Shown: one piece after another, positions 41,142 to 49,612 of the stretch
Position numbering within the stretch: position 1 is the first letter of the stretch
Layout: each line of letters begins with the position of its first letter
Assembly (NCBI GenBank): GCA_017434455.1
Contig: JAFRFG010000020.1
Location: forward strand, 1-64,000
Reading direction: 5' to 3'
DNA from: Thermoguttaceae bacterium
GTDB lineage: Bacteria; Planctomycetota; Planctomycetia; Pirellulales; Thermoguttaceae
Length of the DNA stretch: 64,000 nt
The notes under the pieces: model-generated
Told to the model about the DNA's origin: nothing
The model's input: the letters and a program-made list of their open reading frames with translations, nothing else
Databases searched by the model: none
Program-made: the position numbers and the translations under genes

Positions 41142-42524
41142 TTATTTCAGCGTGATCTCGTACTTGAACACATCCGCCTCGAAGTAGGCCGGCTCGGAGA
41201 TTACCCCCCGTTCGCCGTAGCGGGTGAGGAAGATTTCCAGCGCGCCGGTTTCCCGATTCTCGACCAGCGAGAAATTGGAGAACTGAACGTCGGGCGAAAG
41301 ATCTTCCTCGGACTGCGTGTCGATGAGGGTGAGGGTATCTTTTTTCAGCGCGATCTTCTCCTCGTCGAACTGCGCGATATAAAGCGGAAAACGGGGCATG
41401 TTGCCGCTGGGCCGGATATCGGGGCTGATGTTCCCGACCCAGTAGAGTTTTCCCGTCTTGGAGGAGCGGATCAGTTTGGCGAAGGAACTGGGCGACCAGA
41501 ACGACTCGCCGGTGTCGAATTTCAGGTCGGTGACTTTTTCCCACGTATCGCCGTTGTCGCGCGAGACGCTGTACCAGTGGCGCGGCTCGGCCAGGCCCTC
41601 GACCCCCTTGGGCTGATTGTCGGTGGAACCGCGCATATCGATATAAAGCGTGCCGTCGCAAAGGCGAACCAAAAACGGCTCGATCAGCCCGCGGCCGGAA
41701 ATATTGGTCGAAACACCAAACGACGAGGGGTTTTCCCAGTCGAAGAGCTGTTTTTCCTCGTTCCAGCGGCCGCGAAAAAAGCGGACTCCCCCGACGGTCG
41801 TGTTTTCTTCTTCCAGCGGAACCGAGGAAATCGCGCTGAAGAGAATATCGCCGTTCGGCTCGGTGAGAAAACTGTAGCCGCTGTACGACGTGTTGTTCCC
41901 AAGATATCCGGCTTTGAGCCAGTCGGACGGATCAAAATCGTCTCCCGGCTCGTACGAAATCAGATGCTGGGAAGTGAACGTTTTTCCGTCGTCGTCGGAA
42001 AGCTCAATGACCGAATGGTCCCAGTACCGGGGATAGGACGGCTGTTTTTGGCGGATGTCTTTATCGAAAATCCGCTGCAGGACGATTCGAACCACCTTGC
42101 GGCAGGCGGGATTGGGCTGTGGGGCGGTCACGATATAGTCTGCTTTGTAACAGCCGTTTTGAACCATTTCCTCTTCCGGGAGCACTTCCCAGCTCGACCA
42201 CGTTTTGCCGTTGTCTTCCGAAACACGGCGGCGGGGAGTGATGTAAATATCGGAACTCGGCTGGAGGGTCAGGTATTCCTCCCGAACCAAGCCGGTTCCC
42301 CGGTAAAAATGGGTCAAGACCGCCGCGCTGTACGCGCGGTCGGTTCGGATATAGCGGGTTCGATGAATCGTCCCGATCGGGCCTTCGGTGGTCAGGTCGC
42401 TTGCCACCTGATCGGGAAGCGCCGGGCTCGGCGCGGCCTGCTCGTCGGCGGGGAGATTCCCCGCGCCGAAAAGGAGAATCACCGCCAAAACGTTCACAGC
42501 CGCCGTTATTTTCTTTTTCATCAT
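41142..42524 (-). CDS. Secreted sialidase-like BNR/Asp-box protein
   Basis: A 460-residue protein with a signal peptide (MMKKKITAAVNVLAVILLFG). It has three Asp boxes: SEDNGKTWSSW, SDDDGKTF and SRDNGDTWEK, the mark of a six-bladed sialidase-type propeller. RIP or catalytic Arg positions could not be assigned with confidence, so exo-sialidase activity is only possible; other BNR hydrolases or binding proteins fit as well. AAAGGA lies four bases before the first ATG (42524) and seven before the second (42521). The open frame upstream overlaps the SGNH gene and is not part of the protein. Confidence 0.82.
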   Translation of the reverse strand: MMKKKITAAVNVLAVILLFGAGNLPADEQAAPSPALPDQVASDLTTEGPIGTIHRTRYIRTDRAYSAAVLTHFYRGTGLVREEYLTLQPSSDIYITPRRRVSEDNGKTWSSWEVLPEEEMVQNGCYKADYIVTAPQPNPACRKVVRIVLQRIFDKDIRQKQPSYPRYWDHSVIELSDDDGKTFTSQHLISYEPGDDFDPSDWLKAGYLGNNTSYSGYSFLTEPNGDILFSAISSVPLEEENTTVGGVRFFRGRWNEEKQLFDWENPSSFGVSTNISGRGLIEPFLVRLCDGTLYIDMRGSTDNQPKGVEGLAEPRHWYSVSRDNGDTWEKVTDLKFDTGESFWSPSSFAKLIRSSKTGKLYWVGNISPDIRPSGNMPRFPLYIAQFDEEKIALKKDTLTLIDTQSEEDLSPDVQFSNFSLVENRETGALEIFLTRYGERGVISEPAYFEADVFKYEITLK

Positions 42525-42567
42525 TGATTCCTTTAAAAAACACCTTACCACCGGCGCGAGACGGTTT

Positions 42568-43680
42568 TTAGGGCAAGTCCTCCTCGAAGTCCTCGTCCTG
42601 CGGCTCATCGGTGGGGATTTGCTTGGGGGTATCGCCGAGAATCTCGGCGACCAGCGGTTCGATCACCGCTCCCCAGAGCATATAGCACTTCTCGGTCGGG
42701 TGGATAAAGTCGCCGAAAAGCTCGGCGCTGTCGTCGACCCCGGAGGTTTGCCAAACGGGGTTCAGATCGAACAAGGTCACAAGCGGATCGTCCCCGGTTA
42801 TCTGCGGCAGAAGGGCGTTTACCTCATCGACGGCCTTTCCGTATCGGTCGTAGTCGCTTCCGAAAGGAGCGTTGTCGCTGGTCAGCGGGCGGAACAAAAA
42901 CAGGAGAATAATCGGCATCTTGGGATAACGCTCCCGCAGGGCCGAGACACACTGGCCGATCCCGTCGGCCAGCTGCTCAGCGGTTATGTCCCGAGGGGGA
43001 AGCAGCGCGTTGTTCCCGATCAGGAGCATCGCCCCCTTGGGGTGGATCTTCTCCATCGGAAGAAGCTCTAAGCGGCGCAGAAGATGCTCGGGGGTATCGC
43101 GTTCGAACCCTATATTCAGCACGGACCGACCCTGGAAGTAATAGTCCGCGGCGTTTTCACCTTCGGCCGCCCAGTCTTGGATGAAAGAATCGCCCAGAAG
43201 AAGAAAATCGACCGGTCTGTCTTTCATGCGGGCGGTGATCGCCAGCAGCCGCGGGCGCTGGGCATTGAGGTCCTTGTCGACGTTGTTTTTGGGACGGGGC
43301 GGTTTGGGTTCGGCTTTGGGCGGAGTCGGCGGAATGGACGGAACGTCCGGGGATTTAGGGGGTTTCCCACTGTTCGCGCTTTTGGGTTTCTTCGGAGGGA
43401 TTGGTTTTTTGTTGGGATGGGAGACATTCGTTTCTTCCCGGTTTTTGATCGCGTCGGGGATCGCGATGTCGATCTCGGGGACCGGTTCATCGGCGAGGAT
43501 TCCCTCGGCCCTGATCGGCTCTTCGGTTTGCTGTTTGTCATTCCTAAGGAGAATAATCTTCCCCGCCGAGGAGGACCGTTCCTGGCTTTGAACCGCCGAG
43601 GAAAGGTTCACGGCCGTCAGCAGCGCGGAAGACAGAAGAAGAAACCGACACGTTTTCGAAAGCATCGAGAGGGAGAACAT
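42568..43680 (-). CDS. Secreted SGNH/GDSL hydrolase with proline-rich linker
   Basis: A 370-residue protein with a signal peptide (about 1-28), a long Pro/Lys-rich linker (about 90-135), then an SGNH domain. Block I is LLLGDSFI; block II NIGFERDTPEHL; block III LLIGNNAL, where the usual GxND is GNNA. Block V is DFIHPTEKCY (DxxH, with the catalytic Asp and His). It resembles PAF-acetylhydrolase-beta-type esterases, which remove acetyl groups from sugars. Block III suggests altered oxyanion contacts. It sits in an operon between an alpha-galactosidase and a BNR protein, fitting a glycan de-esterase. Confidence 0.82.
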   Translation of the reverse strand: MFSLSMLSKTCRFLLLSSALLTAVNLSSAVQSQERSSSAGKIILLRNDKQQTEEPIRAEGILADEPVPEIDIAIPDAIKNREETNVSHPNKKPIPPKKPKSANSGKPPKSPDVPSIPPTPPKAEPKPPRPKNNVDKDLNAQRPRLLAITARMKDRPVDFLLLGDSFIQDWAAEGENAADYYFQGRSVLNIGFERDTPEHLLRRLELLPMEKIHPKGAMLLIGNNALLPPRDITAEQLADGIGQCVSALRERYPKMPIILLFLFRPLTSDNAPFGSDYDRYGKAVDEVNALLPQITGDDPLVTLFDLNPVWQTSGVDDSAELFGDFIHPTEKCYMLWGAVIEPLVAEILGDTPKQIPTDEPQDEDFEEDLP

Positions 43681-43729
43681 AGGAAATGCCCTATAGTGAT
43701 AACCACGAAATGTTCTTATTTTGAATCAA

Positions 43730-43768
43730 CGGCTCTTTGGCTCCCCCGTTGGGAAAGCCAAAGAGCCG
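43730..43768 (-). other. 13-bp perfect hairpin between operon genes
   Basis: CGGCTCTTTGGCT (43730-43742) pairs perfectly with AGCCAAAGAGCCG (43756-43768) around a 13-base loop, in the 101-base gap between the second alpha-galactosidase and the SGNH gene. No T-run follows on either strand, so it is more likely an mRNA-stabilising or partial-termination structure than a full terminator. Confidence 0.7.
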
Positions 43769-43781
43769 AAAAACTACAGCG

Positions 43782-45770
43782 CTATTTCTTCTTATAGAAG
43801 ATCAGCTGGAAGGAGCGCTTCGGGATGGAGACCTTCCAGGCGGCGAGCTCTTTGCCGGAGGCGCTTTTGTTGATCGCGTCGAAGGTTCCGTCGAACAGCT
43901 CCACGTCGTATTGGGCCTCGGGGTCGATCCCCGTCAGCTCAAAGATCTTGTCATTCTCCGCGGCGGCCGGACGGCGGAAGGCGATGGCGCAGCCGGCGTC
44001 GGCGCCGAAGAACTGCCAGGCGGCCCAGCAATCGTCATCGGCCGTGGTTTCGTCGACCAGCGGATAGAAATCCTCGGTCGAAAGATCTTTGATCCGTTTG
44101 GCTAAGCCGAACGCTTTTTGGAACCAAACGGTTTCCTGATCGGTGAACGGTCGGGCGACGATGGCACCGTCGAAGTCGGTCGGCGTGAAGACCGTCCCGG
44201 CGGCGAAACAGCTGGCCATCGCGTAGTCGTCGTGGATCGAGACACAGTCGGTTTCGCTCCCCTGGAACGGGAGATAGGGGGTCGTGTTGAGGGTGGCGTT
44301 TTGGCTCATCACAAACGCCGTATCGCCCGGCTTGGGCCCGATCGGGTAGTCGCTGCGGCAGTAGGAGAAGGCCCGGGAGATCATCTCGATATCGATCCGG
44401 CGGCCGCCGCTGGCGCAGTTCTCCTGCATGATGTCGGGGAAGCGGGCGCGCATATCGTCGAGGAACTTATAAAGGCCGGCGACGTGCCGCGCCTCGGCGA
44501 TTCCGACGCGGTCAGGATCGCTTTCGTCCATCTTGGCCCAGACCGGACCGGGCTCCATGTTGAAGTCTTGACGGTAGATATCGATCTTGCTGTCTTCAAT
44601 GACGCTGTAGACCGCGTTTTGGATCCACTCAAGGGCCGCGTCCTGCCCGTAATCGAGCAGATTATCATGGATGTACTCGGGGTGTTCCTGACGGATCGGG
44701 GCCTCGGCGACGCGCTCCGGCTCGAACCAGACCAAAAACCGCATATTCGCCCGATGGACGGCGTCGGAGATCTTGCGGAAATTCCCCGCGGGGTTCGTCG
44801 TGGTGTTGAACGTCCAATCGCCCACGTACTGATACCAGTCGGTACTGCAGTTCGGGAGCGGGTCGAGCTGGCGGGCCGGACCATACCAGCCGGCGTCGAT
44901 CCAGAAGGTATCGAAGGGGATCTTGTTCTCCAGGGCGTAGTTAATGATGTCGAGCATCATCTCGGGGGTCTTGTTCCCTCCCCCGGCGGTGATTGGCAAA
45001 ATGGGCTGGTGGAGCGTACCGTCGGCGCGGCGCGGCACTTTACAGTCGAGCATAAAGCGGTGAACCACCGTCTTGAACGCGCGGCGGCCGATTCCCTCAC
45101 GGGTGAAGAGGGTGATCGACGGCTGGCGGATTGTCTCGCCCGGTTTGAGATAAAAGCGGGTCTTGTCCATACCGGCGGTGATGTGAAGGGCATCGCCGGT
45201 ATTCTCGATATCGGCCGCCCAGGCACCGGTCCAGCCGACGGCGACGATCAGGCCGTTGTAGGCGTCGAAGCTCGTCTCCAGAAACGGCATGCAGTCGTTT
45301 GAGGAGCGCCCGCTGGGGGTACGGAACGCGCGGCTTTCCCCTTTGGCCAGGGTGGAGAACTCCCGCGCGAAGTCCTCGGGAGCGCAGACCGAGCCGCGGA
45401 TGATGTTCAGCTCGACGCTTTGCCCGAAGGCCGGCAGCTCGACGGTCCCGTCATACGACTTAAAGTTCTCGATGATCGCGGTCGGCTGGTCGTCGGAAAG
45501 GTTCTTTAAGGTGACGGAGTATTCCACGACCGGGAAACGCTTGTAGTGTTTACGGTACATTTCCACCTGAAGCCGGCCGTCGGGAGTGGTGAACCGATCG
45601 ATCACCGAGAAATATTCGTCGGTGTTCTGATCTCCTTCACTGCTTCGGCTGTAGATGTCCAAATCGGCCGGCTGTCCGTCGTAGATAAAGGAGGGAACCG
45701 GCGCCGCGAGGGCCACCGCGGCCAGGCAGAGGAACGCGGAAACAAGTCCCAGCAAGGTCAAGTGCTTCAT
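43782..45770 (-). CDS. Secreted alpha-galactosidase-like enzyme, GH36 type (copy 2)
   Basis: A 662-residue protein with a signal peptide (MKHLTLLGLVSAFLCLAAVA, cut after LAA). An N-terminal beta-sandwich (25-260) precedes the barrel with FWIDAGWYGP, VWFEPERV, nucleophile D402 in YRQDFNMEPG, and acid/base D474 in CASGGRRID...CRSDYP, the GH36/clan GH-D pattern. The C-terminal beta domain ends SFQLIFYKKK. It cleaves alpha-linked galactose or a related sugar outside the cytoplasm. A paralogue at 45821 is 50 bases upstream in the same operon. Confidence 0.9.
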   Translation of the reverse strand: MKHLTLLGLVSAFLCLAAVALAAPVPSFIYDGQPADLDIYSRSSEGDQNTDEYFSVIDRFTTPDGRLQVEMYRKHYKRFPVVEYSVTLKNLSDDQPTAIIENFKSYDGTVELPAFGQSVELNIIRGSVCAPEDFAREFSTLAKGESRAFRTPSGRSSNDCMPFLETSFDAYNGLIVAVGWTGAWAADIENTGDALHITAGMDKTRFYLKPGETIRQPSITLFTREGIGRRAFKTVVHRFMLDCKVPRRADGTLHQPILPITAGGGNKTPEMMLDIINYALENKIPFDTFWIDAGWYGPARQLDPLPNCSTDWYQYVGDWTFNTTTNPAGNFRKISDAVHRANMRFLVWFEPERVAEAPIRQEHPEYIHDNLLDYGQDAALEWIQNAVYSVIEDSKIDIYRQDFNMEPGPVWAKMDESDPDRVGIAEARHVAGLYKFLDDMRARFPDIMQENCASGGRRIDIEMISRAFSYCRSDYPIGPKPGDTAFVMSQNATLNTTPYLPFQGSETDCVSIHDDYAMASCFAAGTVFTPTDFDGAIVARPFTDQETVWFQKAFGLAKRIKDLSTEDFYPLVDETTADDDCWAAWQFFGADAGCAIAFRRPAAAENDKIFELTGIDPEAQYDVELFDGTFDAINKSASGKELAAWKVSIPKRSFQLIFYKKK

Positions 45771-45820
45771 AGATACGCTTCTTTCTGGATAGGTGCTTGG
45801 AATATCGTTTGGGGGTAAAA

Positions 45821-47809
45821 CTACTTCTTATTATAGAAAATCAGCCGGAACGACCGCTTCGGGATGGAAACTTTCCAGGCGGTGAGCTCTTTGCCCGAGA
45901 CGCACTTCTTTATCACGTCAAAGGTGCCGTCGTAAAGATCGACCTCGTATTGGGCGTCGGGGTCGATCCCCGTCAGCTCGAAGGTACGGTCATTGTCGGG
46001 GGCGGCCGCGCGGCGAAAAGCGATGGCGTAACCGGCGTCGGGGCCGAAGAACTGCCAGGCGGCCCAGCAATCGTCGCCGGCCGGGGTTTCATCTACCAGC
46101 GGGTAGAAGTCAGCCGACGACAGATCGACGATACGCCTGGCCAGGTCGAACGATTTTTTGAACCAGACGGTTTCCTGATCGGTGAACGGACGGGCGACGA
46201 CGCCGGCGTCGAATTCACTCGGCGTGAAGACCGTCCCGGCGGCGAAACAGCTGGCCATCGCGTAGTCGTCGTGGAACGGCGCGCAGTTGGTCTCGTTCCC
46301 CTGGAACGGGAGGAAGGGGATCGTGTTGAGGGTGGCGTTTTGACTCATCACAAGAGCCGTGTCCCCGGGTTTGATGCCGATCGGGTAGTCGCTGCGGCAG
46401 TAGGAGAAGGCCCGGGAGATCATCTCGATATCGATCCGGCGGCCCCCGCTGGCGCAGTTCTCCTGCGCGATATCGGGGAAGCGGGCGCGCATATCGTCGA
46501 GGAACTTATAAAGACCGGTAACGTGCCGCGCCTCGGCGATTCCGACACGGTCGGGGTCGCTTTCATCCATCTTAGCCCAAACCGGGCCGGGTTCGATGTT
46601 GAAATCCTGGCGGTAGATATCGATTTTGTTGTCCTCGATCAGATCGAAGATGACCTTTTCAATCCACCCAAGGGCCGCGTCCTGCCCGTAATCGAGCAGA
46701 TCGCCGTGGATATACTCGGGATGTTCCTGACGGATCGGGGCCTCGGCAACGCGCTCCGGCTCGAACCAGAGCAAAAACCGCATATTCGCCCGGTGGATAG
46801 CGTCGCTGATTTTATGAAAATTCCCCGCGGGGTTGGTCGTGGTGTTGAACGTCCAATCCCCCACGTTATTCCACCAGTCGGCGCTGCAGTTCGGGAGCGG
46901 ATCAACGTAGTGCGCCGGGCCGTACCAGCCGGCGTCGACCCAATAGGTATCGAAGGGGAGCTGACTTTCCAGACCGTAGTTGAGGATATCGAGCATCATC
47001 TCGGGGGTCTTGTTCCCTCCCCCGGAACCGTTCGATAAAACGGGCGGATGAAGCGTGCCGTCGCTTCGGCGCGGCGCCTTGCAGTCGAGCATAAAGCGGT
47101 GAACCACTGTCTTGAATGCGCGGCGGCATGTTTTCTGGCGGGTGAAGAGGGTGATTGACGGCTGACGGATCGTCTCGCCCGGTTTGAGATAAAAGCGGGT
47201 CTTGTCCATGCCGGCGGTGATGTGAAGGGCGTCGCCGGTGTTCTCGATATCGGCCGCCCAGGCACCGGTCCAGCCGACGGCGGCGATCAGACCGTTGTCG
47301 GCGTCGAAGCTCGCCTCCAGGAAGGGGATATAGTCGTTCGAGGAGCGGCCGCTGGGGGTTCGGAATGGACGGGTTTCCCCCTTGGCCAGGGTCGAGAAGA
47401 TCGGCGTGAAATCTTCCGGCGAGCAGGCCGAGCCGCGGAGGATATTCAGCTCAACGCTCTGATCGGCGGCCGGAAGCGGGACGGTTTCGTCGAACGATTT
47501 AAAGTTCTCGATGATCGCGGTCGGCTGATCGGAGGAGAGGTTCTTTAGGGTGACGGAATATTCCTCGACCGGGAAGCGCTTGTAGCTTTTGCGCAGCAGT
47601 TCCACATGGAACCGGCCGTCGGGGGCGGTGAAGCGCTCCAGAACCGAGGTGAATTCGGCGGTCCCCTGGCCTTCTTCACTGTCGTGCGTGAAAGAGCCAA
47701 GATCGGCCGGCTGCCCGTCGTAGATAAAGGTGGGGACCGGCGCGGCAAATAACGCGGCGGCTGCGGTAACGAGCGGCCAAACAACGCCGAGCAAAATCGG
47801 GCGCTTCAT
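45821..47809 (-). CDS. Secreted alpha-galactosidase-like enzyme, GH36 type (copy 1)
   Basis: A 662-residue paralogue of the next gene with the same length and catalytic signatures (YRQDFNIEPG; CASGGRRID; CRSDYP). Its signal peptide is MKRPILLGVVWPLVTAAAAL. The two proteins are highly similar through the barrel and differ mainly in the signal peptide and N-terminal sandwich. AAAGGA lies seven bases before the ATG. It follows the clan GH-A gene by 56 bases. Confidence 0.9.
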   Translation of the reverse strand: MKRPILLGVVWPLVTAAAALFAAPVPTFIYDGQPADLGSFTHDSEEGQGTAEFTSVLERFTAPDGRFHVELLRKSYKRFPVEEYSVTLKNLSSDQPTAIIENFKSFDETVPLPAADQSVELNILRGSACSPEDFTPIFSTLAKGETRPFRTPSGRSSNDYIPFLEASFDADNGLIAAVGWTGAWAADIENTGDALHITAGMDKTRFYLKPGETIRQPSITLFTRQKTCRRAFKTVVHRFMLDCKAPRRSDGTLHPPVLSNGSGGGNKTPEMMLDILNYGLESQLPFDTYWVDAGWYGPAHYVDPLPNCSADWWNNVGDWTFNTTTNPAGNFHKISDAIHRANMRFLLWFEPERVAEAPIRQEHPEYIHGDLLDYGQDAALGWIEKVIFDLIEDNKIDIYRQDFNIEPGPVWAKMDESDPDRVGIAEARHVTGLYKFLDDMRARFPDIAQENCASGGRRIDIEMISRAFSYCRSDYPIGIKPGDTALVMSQNATLNTIPFLPFQGNETNCAPFHDDYAMASCFAAGTVFTPSEFDAGVVARPFTDQETVWFKKSFDLARRIVDLSSADFYPLVDETPAGDDCWAAWQFFGPDAGYAIAFRRAAAPDNDRTFELTGIDPDAQYEVDLYDGTFDVIKKCVSGKELTAWKVSIPKRSFRLIFYNKK

Positions 47810-47865
47810 CGAGGATTCCTTTCTTTGGGGGATATATTCTTTGGGTGCGTTCTTCTTCAGAGCGT

Positions 47866-49380
47866 TTACTTATTCTTCGCCTTTTCGGCTTCGAGGAACT
47901 TCACGTACTCACTCTTTTCGAGATCGAGGTTGGCGCGGTCGGTGATGAACACCGGCGCGTCATAGACCGGGATATCGTGAAAGATCGTCGAGGGGTTCTC
48001 CCCGCCGGTGGTTTCAAACATCTCCGGCGCGATGGCGTAGGCGTCGCCGGTGATCAGATCGACCCAGACCGGGTCGTCGAACGTCATCCCATTGGCGGTG
48101 ATCGCCGCGGGAGTGGTTTCGTTCGTGTTTGACGGTACTGAGGACATATCCCAGAAGAAGATCAGCGGACGGCCGCTGTCGACAAAACGGGCAGTTCGCG
48201 CGTAGACCTGCTTTTCGCACTGAACCTCGGGATCGGCATCGTCGAGCAGCTGGAGGTTGTCGTTAAAGACCGAGACGACGTTCTGCACGGCGTAGTAGGC
48301 GGTCTTCACCTTGAGGACTTTGAATCCCCTGGAGGCGCGGTCGGTCTTGATCAGACCGTAGGGCGCCACCCCATTGAGCCAGGGGGTGGTCCGATACTCG
48401 TAGTCGGCGATCGAAAAGACCCCGGAATCGGCGTCGTGACCAAAGTCGCCGAGCATCCGGCGGATGTCCCACTTGGCCTGCGTCAGCTCGGTCCAGGGAT
48501 AGCGGTTCAGCGCGCCGACCGGCCCCCACTGCGACATCGTCCCCGATTCCCCCTGCCACAGACGAATCGTCGGGGAATAGGAGCGAATCACTTCCCGCAT
48601 CTTCTCCACCGGCGGGTAGGCCGTGTCGGGGTTGGGGGTGTAGTGGTGATAGACGATCGCGCTGATCAGATCGAGTTTGTCGCGCTGCTTGAGGTACTCT
48701 AAAAACGGCCCCACCTGGCCGTAGTCGCTTTGCATCAGCGCCAGGGCGGAGACTTCGGCGTCGGGAATCTCCCGCTTGATGATCTCGGCGGTTCGGACGG
48801 TGAAGGCGAAGAACGTCTCGGGTGGGTTCAGCCCGAAGTTCGGCTCGTTCCAGACACACCACTGGCGGATTTTATCTTTGTAGCGCCGCGCCGTAAGCGT
48901 GACCCACTTGTCCCAGGCGGCCAGCCCCTCTTCGGAGGTCGGGATGCCGCCGGCCAGAGAACGGCCCCCGCCGCCGGGGTAGATCGGGTTGCCGTAGCTG
49001 GTCTCGAACCAGATCTCCAGGCCGCGGCTTCGAGCGTCGTCGATGATGTAGTCGAGCCAGGCGAAATCGTAGATCCCCGGTTCTTTTTCGGTTCGGGCCC
49101 AGCCCCCCTGAAGGCGGATGCGGCGGATCCCCAGCGGAGCGAGGTATTCTTTATACGAGTCGTAACTGGCGTACTCGCGGTCTAGGACCTCGCAGCCGAT
49201 CGTCCATCGGCTGGTGGAGATTTCATTGACCGATTTGGGAACCAGCGTCCCGACCGGGACAAGCCCCGGGGAGAGGGTGGTCTGAACCCGGGTCGGGGAG
49301 TCGTCAATCACCGGCTCGGCGGCGGCCAGAGCGCAAAAAAGGAGACAAAGGGAGAACAGGATGGCGGTATGTTTGGTCAT
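47866..49380 (-). CDS. Secreted clan GH-A glycosidase, GH39-like (copy 1)
   Basis: A 504-residue protein with a signal peptide (MTKHTAILFSLCLLFCALAA). The barrel holds acid/base E179 in WCVWNEPNFG and nucleophile E278 in LWQGESGTM, the two strand ends typical of clan GH-A retaining enzymes such as GH39 or GH5. HHYTPN lies between. The family and sugar cannot be settled without a search. A C-terminal beta domain ends LEKSEYVKFLEAEKAKNK. The frame is open to 49458, but the signal peptide fixes the start at 49380. It is first in the glycan operon and is divergent from the Gfo/Idh gene at 49613. Confidence 0.85.
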   Translation of the reverse strand: MTKHTAILFSLCLLFCALAAAEPVIDDSPTRVQTTLSPGLVPVGTLVPKSVNEISTSRWTIGCEVLDREYASYDSYKEYLAPLGIRRIRLQGGWARTEKEPGIYDFAWLDYIIDDARSRGLEIWFETSYGNPIYPGGGGRSLAGGIPTSEEGLAAWDKWVTLTARRYKDKIRQWCVWNEPNFGLNPPETFFAFTVRTAEIIKREIPDAEVSALALMQSDYGQVGPFLEYLKQRDKLDLISAIVYHHYTPNPDTAYPPVEKMREVIRSYSPTIRLWQGESGTMSQWGPVGALNRYPWTELTQAKWDIRRMLGDFGHDADSGVFSIADYEYRTTPWLNGVAPYGLIKTDRASRGFKVLKVKTAYYAVQNVVSVFNDNLQLLDDADPEVQCEKQVYARTARFVDSGRPLIFFWDMSSVPSNTNETTPAAITANGMTFDDPVWVDLITGDAYAIAPEMFETTGGENPSTIFHDIPVYDAPVFITDRANLDLEKSEYVKFLEAEKAKNK

Positions 49381-49474
49381 AGAGCGTTTGCGGAAAGATA
49401 ATCTTAGGTGTTGCCTTTTTTGGGGGGAATGGCTGCGCCGCGCAGGGCGTTTTCTCACCGTGCGGCTTAACTAA

Positions 49475-49504
49475 ATTATAAGCGCTAAGGGGGGCACTTT
49501 TCAA
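49475..49504 (-). promoter_or_regulatory. Promoter of the glycan operon (cassette 1)
   Basis: On the minus strand, -35 TTGAAA (49499-49504), an 18-base spacer, -10 TATAAT (49475-49480). Identical boxes and spacing occur at 52730-52759 before the paralogous gene, which supports function. Confidence 0.75.
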
Positions 49505-49545
49505 CCCAAAAGGGGGCTATTCCTCTTTATTTCCGCAAGCCGTTG

Positions 49546-49554
49546 TGCTATGCT
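49546..49554 (+). promoter_or_regulatory. Extended -10 promoter of Gfo/Idh gene (cassette 1)
   Basis: TG-C-TATGCT: an extended -10 element with no good -35 box. The surrounding GTGCTATGCTTT is conserved at 52798 in cassette 2. It is back to back with the minus-strand promoter. Confidence 0.55.
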
Positions 49555-49612
49555 TTCGGTGAAACGTGTTATTTAAGCCGCCCCCCGTGGGTCCACAACG
49601 AAAGGGTCTGTA

